64,000 nucleotides of DNA from Vreelandella halophila (GTDB lineage Bacteria > Pseudomonadota > Gammaproteobacteria > Pseudomonadales > Oleiphilaceae). Below, piece after piece: positions 40,853-49,274 of this stretch. The DNA lies in contig NZ_JACHUZ010000013.1 of the NCBI RefSeq assembly GCF_019903425.1, positions 1,648,168 through 1,712,167 on the forward strand, read 5' to 3'. Made by a program: the position numbers and the translations under genes. Below the pieces are notes generated by a model. The model was given only the letters and a program-made list of their open reading frames with translations, had not been told where the DNA came from and did not search any database. Every line of letters starts with the position of its first letter. The first letter of the stretch is position 1.

Positions 40853-42880
40853 ATGTCGAAAGACGACCTGACATTCCGAGTGGCTTCGGATTTTGAGCCT
40901 GCGGGTGACCAGCCCCAGGCGATAGAGAAGCTGGTTGAGGGCATCCATGACGGCCTGATGCACCAGACATTGCTGGGTGTTACCGGCTCGGGCAAGACCT
41001 TCACCATGGCCAAGGTGATCGAGCAGGTGCAGCGCCCGACCATCATCATGGCCCACAACAAGACGCTGGCCGCCCAGCTCTACGGTGAGTTCCGGGATTT
41101 CTTCCCGGACAATGCGGTGGAATACTTCGTGTCCTATTACGACTACTATCAGCCGGAGGCCTATGTCCCGGCATCGGACACCTTCATCGAGAAGGACGCC
41201 TCGGTGAACGAGCATATCGAGCAGATGCGCCTCTCCGCCACCAAGGCCCTGCTGGAGCGCCCGGACGCGATCATCGTCTCGACCGTGTCATCCATCTACG
41301 GCCTGGGCGACCCGGAGTCCTACCTGCGCATGATCCTGCACGTGACCCGGGGCGAGCAGGTGGACCAGCGCGACATTGTGCGGCGGCTGGCGGAATTGCA
41401 GTACACCCGCAACGAGACCGAGCTGCAGCGGGGCAACTACCGGGTGCGGGGCGAGGTGATCGATGTGTTCCCGGCGGAGTCCGAGGACCAGGCGGTGCGC
41501 ATCCAGCTGTTTGATGACGAGGTGGAGAACATTGCCTGGTTCGACCCATTGACGGGCGAAGTCATCCAGCGCGTGCCGCGCGTCACCATCTACCCCAAGA
41601 CGCACTATGTGACGCCGCGCGAGAAGATCCTGAACGCGGTGGATTCCATCAAGGAGGAACTGGACGAGCGCCTGAAGCAGCTGCGCGACAACAACAAGCT
41701 GCTGGAGGCCCAGCGGCTGGAGGAGCGTACCCGTTACGACATGGAGATGATGCTGGAGCTGGGCTACTGCAACGGCATCGAGAACTACTCGCGCTATCTG
41801 TCTGGGCGCCAGCCGGGCGAGGCGCCACCCACGTTGTTCGACTACCTCCCGGACAATGCGCTTCTGATGATCGACGAGTCCCACGTGACCATTCCCCAGA
41901 TCGGTGGCATGTACAAGGGCGACCGCTCGCGCAAGGAGACGCTGGTGGAGTACGGATTCCGGCTGCCCTCGGCGCTGGATAACCGGCCCATGCGCTTTGA
42001 TGAGTGGGAGCGCATGGCGCCTCAGATGATCTTTGTCTCGGCGACGCCGGCCAAGTACGAGGCCGAGCATGCCGGGCAGGTGGCCGAGCAGGTGGTCCGG
42101 CCGACCGGGCTGGTGGATCCGGAGATCGAGGTGCGCCCGGCCACGACCCAGGTGGACGATCTGCTTTCGGAGGTGCGCCGCTGCGCCGAGGCGGGCGAAC
42201 GGGTGCTGGTAACCACCATGACCAAGCGCATGGCGGAGGATCTGACGGATTTCCTGGAGGAGCACAATGTGCGGGTGCGCTATCTGCACTCGGACGTGGA
42301 CACGGTGGAACGTGTGGAGATTGTACGCGACCTGCGCCGGGGTGAGTTTGATGTGCTGGTGGGCATCAACCTGCTGCGTGAGGGGCTGGATATGCCGGAG
42401 GTCTCACTGGTGGCGATCCTGGATGCGGACAAGGAGGGCTTCCTGCGTTCGGACCGGTCCCTGATCCAGACCATGGGGCGTGCGGCCCGGAATGTGAATG
42501 GCAAGGCGATCCTGTACGCGGACCGTGAGACGGGCTCGATGCGTCGCGCCATTGATGAGACGGAGCGCCGGCGCGAGAAGCAGATGGCTCACAACGAGGC
42601 GCACGGGATCACGCCCAAGGGGCTGGACAAGAAGGTGGCGGACATCATGGAGGGTGTGCATGTTCAGCGTAAGCGGGGTGACGGCAGCCGCGAGGTGGCG
42701 GAGTCGTCGGCGGAGTATTCGGTGGATGTGCATGGCAAGGATGCGGATCAGATGCTGAAGGAGATCGATCGGCTTGAGGATGAGATGTACAAGGCGGCGT
42801 CGAATCTGGAGTTTGAGAAGGCGGCTCGGCTCAGGGATGAGGCGAATAAGTTGAAGGAGGCGGCTTTAAGGTATGGCTGA
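40853..42880 (+). CDS. uvrB: UvrABC excision nuclease subunit B
   Basis: Damage-verifying helicase-like subunit of nucleotide excision repair. The 675 residues have Walker A GVTGSGKT at 42-49, the damage-probing beta-hairpin [12 protein letters not shown], helicase motif [17 protein letters not shown], motif VI-like QTMGRAARN and a C-terminal UVR domain ([27 protein letters not shown] region) that binds UvrC. Length is normal. No LexA box was identified in the 108 bp gap to aspC. Confidence 0.98.
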   Translation: MSKDDLTFRVASDFEPAGDQPQAIEKLVEGIHDGLMHQTLLGVTGSGKTFTMAKVIEQVQRPTIIMAHNKTLAAQLYGEFRDFFPDNAVEYFVSYYDYYQPEAYVPASDTFIEKDASVNEHIEQMRLSATKALLERPDAIIVSTVSSIYGLGDPESYLRMILHVTRGEQVDQRDIVRRLAELQYTRNETELQRGNYRVRGEVIDVFPAESEDQAVRIQLFDDEVENIAWFDPLTGEVIQRVPRVTIYPKTHYVTPREKILNAVDSIKEELDERLKQLRDNNKLLEAQRLEERTRYDMEMMLELGYCNGIENYSRYLSGRQPGEAPPTLFDYLPDNALLMIDESHVTIPQIGGMYKGDRSRKETLVEYGFRLPSALDNRPMRFDEWERMAPQMIFVSATPAKYEAEHAGQVAEQVVRPTGLVDPEIEVRPATTQVDDLLSEVRRCAEAGERVLVTTMTKRMAEDLTDFLEEHNVRVRYLHSDVDTVERVEIVRDLRRGEFDVLVGINLLREGLDMPEVSLVAILDADKEGFLRSDRSLIQTMGRAARNVNGKAILYADRETGSMRRAIDETERRREKQMAHNEAHGITPKGLDKKVADIMEGVHVQRKRGDGSREVAESSAEYSVDVHGKDADQMLKEIDRLEDEMYKAASNLEFEKAARLRDEANKLKEAALRYG

Positions 42881-42912
42881 GGTGTTGTCTCAAGCCTGTT
42901 GATAGGCTGCCT

Positions 42913-43034
42913 GGCGTTCAGGGGAGCAGGGGATGCTCTCCGGGAAACGCTGTAAATACATCCCTGTACGCTGCTCTTCCGCCATCCATGGCTCCAGAGC
43001 TTCCCTCCGAGCATCCCCTGCTCCCCTGAACACC
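42913..43034. repeat. Variable-stem, conserved-loop repeat, copy 2
   Basis: A 122 bp inverted repeat with about 34 bp nearly perfect arms: left 42913-42946, right 43001-43034 (TTCAGGGGAGCAGGGGATG on the left mirrored on the right). The 54 bp centre at 42947-43000 matches copy 1. Inside it, GCTCT pairs with AGAGC and GCCAT with ATGGC, separated by symmetric TCC internal loops, so the loop itself folds. It lies between convergent uvrB and the CDF transporter gene, the place for a bidirectional terminator. Confidence 0.88.
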
Positions 43035-43091
43035 GAGTTTGTTTTCATTGCGTGTCTCGGGACGCCGCTCCTGCCGGGGGAGAGTGGTGGA

Positions 43092-44297
43092 TCAGTTCTG
43101 GTTCGGCCCGGTGCGGAATTCGTCGGCGTACCAGATGCGGATGTCGCCGATCCAGGGGAGGTCTTTCGTGCGGGACTTGAGCTGGCAGGTGAGGCACTGC
43201 TGGTCGCGGGAGTCCTCGTTCACCGCCGTGCGGCTTTCCAGGTAGAGCTCCACGGAGACTTCGTCCGAGAGGTAGTGCAGCCGGGGCGGGCAGGTGTTGT
43301 GGAAGTTGATGAGGTCGCCCCAGCGTTCCTCGAGTTCGTTGGCCACGGCGCTGCGCGAGGGCAGGATGGCGGCGTGGACGTTCTGTTGGACGGCTTCGTC
43401 CTCGGCGTCGATGTGGAAGGTGACCTCGCGCACGTCCGGCACGGCCTCGAGCAGGCGGTGCTCGGCACGCACGCCGATCTCGTGGCCTTCGGAGACGCTG
43501 ACTTCCGGGTCTACCTGGAGGTGGATGTCGAGGAGGAAGTCGGAGCCCATGCGGCGGCTCTTGATGGCATTCACCGAGCGGACCCCTTCGGTGGCTTCGG
43601 CGACTTCGCGCAGGTGGCGCTGTTTTTCCACCGGCATGGCGGTGTCCACCAGTTCCTTGACGTTGTCCCAGGCGAGGTGCCAGCCCACACGGGCGACGAT
43701 CACGGCGATGCCGCAGGCGGCGACGGCGTCGAGCCAGGGGTAGCCGAGCATGGCCCCGGAGGCGCCGAGCATCACCACGATGGAGGAGAAGGCGTCAGTG
43801 CGGCTGTGCCAGGCGTTGGCCACCAGCAGGTCGGAGCGGATGGCTTTCCCAACCCTGAGGGTGTAGTGGTAAATCCATTCCTTGCCGAGGACGGCAGCAC
43901 CGGCCACGACCAGTACCGGCCATCCGGGCACGCCGAGTTCGGAACTCATGACCCGCTGCGCGGCTTCCCAGGCCAGGGCGCCGGCAAGTGCGATCAGGGC
44001 ACTGCCAAGAATAACGGCGCCCAGTGTCTCGAAGCGTTCGTGACCATAGGGGTGGTCTTCGTCCGGCTCCTCACGGGAGATGCGGAACAGCACCAGTACC
44101 ATGATGTCCGAGGCGACATCGGAGAAGGAGTGGACGCCGTCCGCGATCAGGGCATAGGAATTGTAGAAAAAGCCGACGATGACCTTCACCACGCCCAGAA
44201 GGGCGTCGAGAACGAGCCCAACGAGGGTTACCCTGCGCGCGGACTGGAGCTCGCTTTCCGGCGCACGGTCAAGGGCTGTGTCTTCAGATGCATTCAT
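43092..44297 (-). CDS. Cation diffusion facilitator family transporter
   Basis: A 401-residue inner-membrane divalent-metal exporter. About six helices occupy residues 20-210, with paired metal-site motifs ADGVHSFSDV and AWHSRTDAFSS. A cytoplasmic ferredoxin-like CDF dimerisation domain follows (about 215-295, with HEIGVRAEHRLLEAVPDV). The last 100 residues are an unusual extension holding CLTCQ. Ordinary FieF/ZitB proteins stop near 300 residues. Length and motifs resemble MamM/FieF-like exporters; the metal (Zn, Fe, Mn) cannot be told. ATG at 44297 chosen over GTG at 44306. Confidence 0.9.
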   Translation of the reverse strand: MNASEDTALDRAPESELQSARRVTLVGLVLDALLGVVKVIVGFFYNSYALIADGVHSFSDVASDIMVLVLFRISREEPDEDHPYGHERFETLGAVILGSALIALAGALAWEAAQRVMSSELGVPGWPVLVVAGAAVLGKEWIYHYTLRVGKAIRSDLLVANAWHSRTDAFSSIVVMLGASGAMLGYPWLDAVAACGIAVIVARVGWHLAWDNVKELVDTAMPVEKQRHLREVAEATEGVRSVNAIKSRRMGSDFLLDIHLQVDPEVSVSEGHEIGVRAEHRLLEAVPDVREVTFHIDAEDEAVQQNVHAAILPSRSAVANELEERWGDLINFHNTCPPRLHYLSDEVSVELYLESRTAVNEDSRDQQCLTCQLKSRTKDLPWIGDIRIWYADEFRTGPNQN

Positions 44298-44732
44298 AAA
44301 CCGCACTGCTTCTCTCGGGCGCGCTCAGGATAACCCGGATACGGCGACCGGGGACAGGGCGCAGTGTAAATGGTCTGGCCAACCCTTTCATTCTTCAATG
44401 GTAAGGAACGGGGTTGATTTTATGCACAGAAGTGGTGCTGGATCCAGTTATTCGCAAAATGCTGTCAGAAGCCGGACTTAGCGCACGCACCTTTATAAAT
44501 AACTGAAAAATAAAAGAAAAATTATTGGTTAAAAAATGTACAATCTGCAGATCTCCGCCATTGGCAGGCGGTCTGGCGGTTTGCCACAAAAAAATTCACA
44601 GAGTTTTCCACAGATTCCGTGGAAAAGGTCATGCCTCTGTCATCGCTCTGACACGGAAAGCGCTTAACGGCCACCGCCTCCATTCCTGTATACTGCTGGC
44701 TTTACAGCAGAAAACCACCCCGGTGATCCCCA
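44298..44732. other. AT-rich intergenic region with DnaA-box-like sites
   Basis: No gene is seen. The stretch 44440-44610 is strikingly A/T-rich for this genome. Two matches to TTWTNCACA occur: TTATGCACA at 44420-44428 and TTTTCCACA at 44604-44612. The second is half of a perfect inverted repeat TTTTCCAC (44604-44611) / GTGGAAAA (44619-44626). Nearer pyrD, TATACT at 44689-44694 may be its -10, and CTGCTG/CAGCAG (44693-44710) can form a small hairpin. Confidence 0.55.
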
Positions 44733-45758
44733 ATGTACCAGGCCCTGCGCCCCCTTTTTTTCCGGCTCCCTCCAGAGACGGCCCACTGGCTGGCGCTGGA
44801 ATCGGCACGAGCGGTTGCGGGAACCGGGCTTCTCGGGCGTCTGTGGCCCGCACCCCCTGCTGCGCCCGTTGAGGTGATGGGGCTGACCCTGCCGAATCCG
44901 GTAGGGCTGGCCGCAGGCCTGGACAAAGAGGGGCGCTACATTGATGCCCTGGGGGAACTGGGGTTCGGGTTCCTGGAAATCGGCACCGTAACCCCGCGCC
45001 CGCAGCCCGGGAATCCGAAGCCAAGGCTGTTTCGGCTACCGGCCCATGAGGCCATTATCAACCGCATGGGCTTCAACAACCATGGCCTCGAGGCCATGGC
45101 CGCCAACATCCGCGCCAGTCGCTACAGCGGCATACTGGGGATCAATGTGGGCCGTAACAAGGATACCCCGGCGGATCAGGCTCTGGATGACTATCTCGCC
45201 GGGATTGAACGCATGTGGTCGCTGGCGGACTATCTCACCATCAACGTCTCCTCTCCCAACACACCGGGTCTCCGGGATCTGCAGCACGGGGATGCACTGC
45301 GGTCGCTGCTGGCCGGGATCCGAGAGAAGCAGCTGGCGCTAACCGAGTCCATGGGCCATTACGTGCCGATCGCGGTCAAGGTGGCGCCGGACATGGATGA
45401 AGCCGCTGTCCGCTTTATGGCCCAGACGCTGCGCGGGGTGGGGATGGATGGTGTCATCGCCACCAATACCACGGTGGATCATTCGGCGGTGCTGCGGGAT
45501 CCACAGGGCGAGGAAACCGGTGGTCTGAGCGGTCGTCCGCTGGCGGAACCGTCCACGGCGGTGATCCGCCAGCTGCGTGCAGAACTGGGGGCGGATTTCC
45601 CCATCATCGGGGTAGGCGGTATTACCAGCAGTGCGGGGGCGCTTGCCAAGATCCGGGCTGGGGCCTCGGCGGTCCAGCTGTATTCCGGGCTCATCTATCG
45701 GGGGCCGAAACTGGTCGGGGATTGCGTGCGCGCCATTGAGGGGGGCTCCGGGGCCTGA
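44733..45758 (+). CDS. pyrD: Dihydroorotate dehydrogenase (quinone), class 2
   Basis: Membrane-associated flavoenzyme passing electrons from dihydroorotate to quinone. The 341 residues start with an amphipathic membrane-binding segment (MYQALRPLFFRLPPETAHW); MGFNNHG contacts FMN, the catalytic serine is in NVSSPNTPGLRDLQ, and VKVAPD and GVGGITS complete the FMN site. Length matches E. coli PyrD (336). It precedes rmf and rlmL, as in relatives. Confidence 0.97.
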   Translation: MYQALRPLFFRLPPETAHWLALESARAVAGTGLLGRLWPAPPAAPVEVMGLTLPNPVGLAAGLDKEGRYIDALGELGFGFLEIGTVTPRPQPGNPKPRLFRLPAHEAIINRMGFNNHGLEAMAANIRASRYSGILGINVGRNKDTPADQALDDYLAGIERMWSLADYLTINVSSPNTPGLRDLQHGDALRSLLAGIREKQLALTESMGHYVPIAVKVAPDMDEAAVRFMAQTLRGVGMDGVIATNTTVDHSAVLRDPQGEETGGLSGRPLAEPSTAVIRQLRAELGADFPIIGVGGITSSAGALAKIRAGASAVQLYSGLIYRGPKLVGDCVRAIEGGSGA

Positions 45759-45764
45759 ACGAAA

Positions 45765-45810
45765 ACGGGCCCGCTCTGGCGGGCCCGTAGGGGACGAGTG
45801 GTCCCCTTTT
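45765..45810 (+). terminator. Tandem hairpin terminator after pyrD
   Basis: ACGGGCCCGC (45765-45774) pairs with GCGGGCCCGT (45779-45788). On the minus strand this is followed by TTTT, suiting rmf. Immediately after, GGGGAC (45790-45795) pairs with GTCCCC (45801-45806), followed by TTTT on the plus strand, suiting pyrD. A third G/C hairpin lies at 45844-45862. Confidence 0.8.
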
Positions 45811-45937
45811 CGCGTATGCAGAGATGGAGTCTCTGTATGTGTCAGGGGGCGGGTGGCCCCCTCAGGTCTGTAGCCCCTTTACGGTGGCATGCAGTGCTTT
45901 CAGGTTTTTACGGGTCGGCCGCCTCGCGGCAGTCGCT

Positions 45938-46150
45938 TCACGCTGTCAGATTCGGCATCTTGTGTATTGAGGAGACACCCTGTGTCAGTCCGCTCCAATG
46001 GTCTTCCCGACCTTCCCGCCACCCGTTCATCCATTCCTGACGGGTCTCCGGTTTATCCAGTGGGCAGATTTCCTTGGATCTGCCGGACAAACCTGCCATG
46101 TAACCGCGTTTGTAGGCGCGGGCTGACATGTCTCGCTTCTGTCTTTTCAT
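45938..46150 (-). CDS. rmf: Ribosome modulation factor
   Basis: A 70-residue basic protein beginning MKRQKRDMSARAYKRGYMAG, close to E. coli RMF, with GRSKEICP and WMNGWREGRED conserved. RMF pairs 70S ribosomes into inactive 100S dimers in stationary phase. The C-terminus is about 15 residues longer than E. coli RMF (55). It faces away from rlmL across 305 bp; expression in stationary phase is expected from the family, not shown here. Confidence 0.93.
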   Translation of the reverse strand: MKRQKRDMSARAYKRGYMAGLSGRSKEICPLDKPETRQEWMNGWREGREDHWSGLTQGVSSIHKMPNLTA

Positions 46151-46455
46151 GCTCTTTACCTCATGTGGTCATGTCGGTCATGAGCGTGCGCACGAGTCCG
46201 CCACCCTTGGATGAGCACCCGTCGCGGTCTGTCGGCAGCGTGAAACCGACGGTGATCCGCTCAGGGGCGTTGGCGGATGGATCGATCCTGTCAGGGCCCT
46301 TGCCGCCTGATCTTCACAGGCGGTGTCATTGACGCGTCATAGTCAGTAAAGCGCAAAATCTGAGCAGTGTATACCCAGATAAAACCAATCATGCCCAGGG
46401 TTCTGATTGGCGACGCCAATAACCCTTCTGTGACGGGCACAAACGCCAAGGATCC
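46151..46455. other. Divergent rmf / rlmL intergenic region
   Basis: No gene is seen in these 305 bases. A perfect inverted repeat CCGCCTG (46303-46309) / CAGGCGG (46317-46323) with a 7 bp spacer is the main structure. A/T-richer sequence at 46330-46400, including GTATAC, probably holds promoters for one or both genes, but no confident -35/-10 pair was found. Confidence 0.5.
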
Positions 46456-47976
46456 GTGGAATTGAAGACCAATGATTTTTTTGTAACCGCCTCATGGGGC
46501 CTTCTGGAACTGCTGGCGGATGAGATGGCCGCCTTTGGTATAGAGGTGACCGGGCGTGCGTCCGCCGGGCTCTGGGTGCGGACGGATATGGCCGGTGCCC
46601 GTGGTATATGCCTGTGGTCGCGCCTGGCGAGCCGGGTCATCCTCCATCTCCACCGGGCCCCGGCGGACAGCGCGGACACCGTGCGGCAGGCGGCGAAAGC
46701 CATTCCCTGGGAAGAGTGGCTGCGCCCGGAGATGACTTTCCGGGTCCGCTTCCAGGGCACCCACGGCGATATTCTCAGTCCGCGCTTCGGCGCCCAGTGC
46801 GTGAAGGACGGGCTGATGGAACGGGTCCGCAGCCAGGGTGTAACAGAGCCGGTCATGACGCCCGATCAACCGGATCTGCCGATACAGGCGAGACTGCGGC
46901 AGGGCCAGCTGGAGCTGGGGCTGGATATGGCCGGTGCCAGCCTGCATCAGCGCGGCTACCGCAGTGAGGCCGGCGAGGCACCACTGCGCGAAACCCTGGC
47001 CGCCGGCATTCTGTACCGGGCCGGGTGGCCGCAAGTGGCCAGCGCTGGTGGGGATCTGGCGGACCCTTTCTGTGGCTCCGGGACCATTCTGGTGGAGGCT
47101 GCCATGATGGCGACGGATACCGCGCCCGGGCTGTTCCGTGGCTTTGCCTTTGAGGGGTGGCCGGGGAGCACCGAAGGCTGGCCCGAGCAGCAGGCGCAGG
47201 CGGACGAGCGCCGGGCACGGGGGCTGGCGAACAGTCGGGTCCGTTTCAGGGGTACGGACATGGATGGCCGCGTGGTGGCTGCGGCCTGGCGCAACATCGA
47301 GCGCGCCGGCTTCAGTGACCGGATCCATGTGGAGAAATGCGACGTCGCGGACTGGCGTATGCCGGAGAAGGCGAGAACCGGCCTGATCCTGACCAATCCG
47401 CCCTACGGCAACCGGCTGGAGTCCCGGGAGCGGGCGGCGGAGCTGTTCCGGATCCTGGGGGAACGGCTCCGCAGCGAGGCTGTGGGCTGGCGCTTCGGGC
47501 TGCTGTTGTCGGAATCGGAGTTGGGGCATCAACTGGGTCTGCGCTCACGGCGCCAGTACCGGTTCTACAACGGCTCACTGGAAACCACGCTGCTGCTGTT
47601 CGACATCCGGGAGAGCGAGTTCCGCCAGCCGGAGCAGTCGCTGGAAGAGGTGCGCACGGGCATCCCGGAGCCCGCGATCCACAACGAGGAACGGGCCGCG
47701 ATGCTGGCCAACCGGCTGCGCAAGAACCGGCGCCACCTGCGCCGGAAGATCAATCAGGCGCCCGACGAGAGCCATTGCCTCTATGACGCGGATATACCGG
47801 AATACGCGGTGCGCATTACCCAGACCGGGGAGCAACTGACCATTATGGAATACGCGCCGCCTGCCTCGGTACCGGAGAAGGCGGCGCGCCAGAGGCTTGC
47901 GGAGGTACTGGCAGTGGCACCGGATGTGCTGGGTATTGACCCCGGTGCCGTGTCCTACGAGTACGTCAGGCGCTGA
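46456..47976 (+). CDS. rlmL: 23S rRNA G2445 methyltransferase RlmL, lacking the RlmK domain
   Basis: A 506-residue protein. An N-terminal THUMP domain (about 1-155) is followed by an SAM methyltransferase domain with DPFCGSGTILVEAA, the GTDMD acidic motif and catalytic TNPPYGNRL (to about 390). This half makes m2G2445 in E. coli. In the E. coli RlmKL fusion (702 residues) a second methyltransferase (RlmK, m7G2069) follows; here the linker and CLYDADIPEYAV are kept, but the protein stops at VSYEYVRR. No continuation was found in other frames, because the next gene begins 15 bp later on the other strand. Start is GTG 46456 after AAGGA. Confidence 0.9.
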   Translation: MELKTNDFFVTASWGLLELLADEMAAFGIEVTGRASAGLWVRTDMAGARGICLWSRLASRVILHLHRAPADSADTVRQAAKAIPWEEWLRPEMTFRVRFQGTHGDILSPRFGAQCVKDGLMERVRSQGVTEPVMTPDQPDLPIQARLRQGQLELGLDMAGASLHQRGYRSEAGEAPLRETLAAGILYRAGWPQVASAGGDLADPFCGSGTILVEAAMMATDTAPGLFRGFAFEGWPGSTEGWPEQQAQADERRARGLANSRVRFRGTDMDGRVVAAAWRNIERAGFSDRIHVEKCDVADWRMPEKARTGLILTNPPYGNRLESRERAAELFRILGERLRSEAVGWRFGLLLSESELGHQLGLRSRRQYRFYNGSLETTLLLFDIRESEFRQPEQSLEEVRTGIPEPAIHNEERAAMLANRLRKNRRHLRRKINQAPDESHCLYDADIPEYAVRITQTGEQLTIMEYAPPASVPEKAARQRLAEVLAVAPDVLGIDPGAVSYEYVRR

Positions 47977-47991
47977 AACCGGACAAGTGGT

Positions 47992-48609
47992 TCAGAAGTC
48001 CAGCCGCAGGCCGACGTTCCACTGGCGGATGCGGATGCTTGTTGTGGTGTCCTGGTGCAGCTGGCCGTATTCCACGAACAGACTGGAGTTGCCAATGAAA
48101 TCCACATCCGTGCCCACCAGCCAGCTGCGGCTCATGCTGGTGTCGAGGTAGGGCTCCTCGGTCACGGTCACATTGCCGTCGTCGTCCTCACTGGTGCGCG
48201 TGGCCGTGGTCTCCACATGGCTCATTCCGAACTGCGCGTAGGCGCGTGAGAACATTGTCCAGTGGTAGTAGACGCCGATGTAGGCGCTGGCGTAGTAGTC
48301 GATGTCCAGTTCCAGGTCGGCGGTCTCTTCCTGGGGAGAGGGCGCCGCGCCACCCCGTGCCTCGACCTTGACGTAGTCATTCAGGAACTTGCCGATCACG
48401 ATTCCCGAGGTGGTGACGGTGGTCTTGCCGTTGCCGTCACTCAGGTTCTTGTGCCGGAAGTGCGAGCCGGTCACACCGAGATAGTACTCGCCGGCCTTGC
48501 TTTCAGCTTCCGGCTGCTGGGGGCGCTGCGGTCTCTGCTGGGCCATGGCCGGCAGGCTGGTGGCCACCAGGAGCGCAGTGCAGGTCAGGAGAACGGGAAT
48601 GCGGCGCAT
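47992..48609 (-). CDS. Predicted outer-membrane beta-barrel protein
   Basis: A 205-residue exported protein: signal peptide MRRIPVLLTCTALLVATSLPAMA, a Pro/Gln/Arg-rich linker, then alternating aromatic/hydrophobic strands (YYLGVTGSHFRH, YYASAYIGVYYHW, RAYAQFGMSHVE, SLFVEYGQLHQD) and a terminal phenylalanine (LRLDF), the usual signal for the Bam machine. It resembles small 8-strand OmpA/OprF-like or porin-family barrels. Role unknown. The ATG at 48609 gives a good signal peptide; the frame continues 14 codons upstream. Confidence 0.75.
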   Translation of the reverse strand: MRRIPVLLTCTALLVATSLPAMAQQRPQRPQQPEAESKAGEYYLGVTGSHFRHKNLSDGNGKTTVTTSGIVIGKFLNDYVKVEARGGAAPSPQEETADLELDIDYYASAYIGVYYHWTMFSRAYAQFGMSHVETTATRTSEDDDGNVTVTEEPYLDTSMSRSWLVGTDVDFIGNSSLFVEYGQLHQDTTTSIRIRQWNVGLRLDF

Positions 48610-48696
48610 AGGCTGGCTTATCCGTGGCGCTGAATTGCCGCGGATTGTCACCCACCTGGAGCGCGTTGTCGTCGAAACCGGTCACAAAGTCCGCGT

Positions 48697-49191
48697 TCAG
48701 CCGGAGGAATCCGGGTCGGTCAGCCCTTCCTCGCGCGCGAGCAGGAGCTGGGCGTAGACCGCGTTCTCGGCCACGCTGGCATCCAGGGTCTCGCGCAGGA
48801 TGATGTCCTGGTAACGGTCGTTGAGACTTTCGAAGCTCTCATGGTGAAGCAGGGCGGTCATGGGCGCCAGTTCGAACCCGGCCTGGATGCCCAGGGCCTC
48901 GCACAGGAAATCCAGCAGCTGGTCGTCCGGGTCCAGGCCGTCCGAGAATACCGTGGTCTCGCCCAGGTCCTCGTTCATTTCCCGCAGCACGTCCACCGGT
49001 GCCACGCCCTTTTCACGGAAGAACTCGTCATCCAGCAGGCGTTCGTCCAGGTCCTCCGCCAGCCAGTCGTCCTCGGGGCGGATAATGACGTACTTGATCC
49101 GGCCGTCGCTCAGGGACCAGGCCACGGCAGTGGGGAACAGCCGCGGCCCGTTGTCGTCGTACTCGAATTTGAGAAACTGTGGAATCCGCAT
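48697..49191 (-). CDS. Unknown protein, possibly a degenerate DEDD exonuclease-like fold
   Basis: A 164-residue soluble acidic protein, unrecognised with confidence. The opening FLKFEYDDNGPRLFPTAVAW and then VIIRPEDDW look like small DEDD 3'-5' exonuclease-like proteins, where the first motif is usually FxDFE. Here a lysine replaces the first metal-binding aspartate, and the last H-x4-D motif is not clear. A conserved-looking FSDGLDPDDQLLDFL is in the middle. If the resemblance is real, the protein is probably inactive as a nuclease. Divergent from the aminopeptidase gene. Confidence 0.6.
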   Translation of the reverse strand: MRIPQFLKFEYDDNGPRLFPTAVAWSLSDGRIKYVIIRPEDDWLAEDLDERLLDDEFFREKGVAPVDVLREMNEDLGETTVFSDGLDPDDQLLDFLCEALGIQAGFELAPMTALLHHESFESLNDRYQDIILRETLDASVAENAVYAQLLLAREEGLTDPDSSG

Positions 49192-49274
49192 GGGGGTCTC
49201 ATCCTGCGCTATGCTGGTGGGGCCCAATGGTAAACCCGTACACTTTCTGAGGCGAGACGCAGACGGGAGCCCGC

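Noticed and set aside
42933-44333. A 466-codon open frame on the plus strand opposite the CDF transporter
   Set aside because: Shadow frame; begins inside the repeat element and has no domain, while the minus strand holds clear CDF motifs.
44400-44630. Chromosomal replication origin
   Set aside because: Only two good DnaA-box matches and none of the usual neighbours (dnaA, dnaN, gidA, rpmH); kept only as a DnaA-like site.
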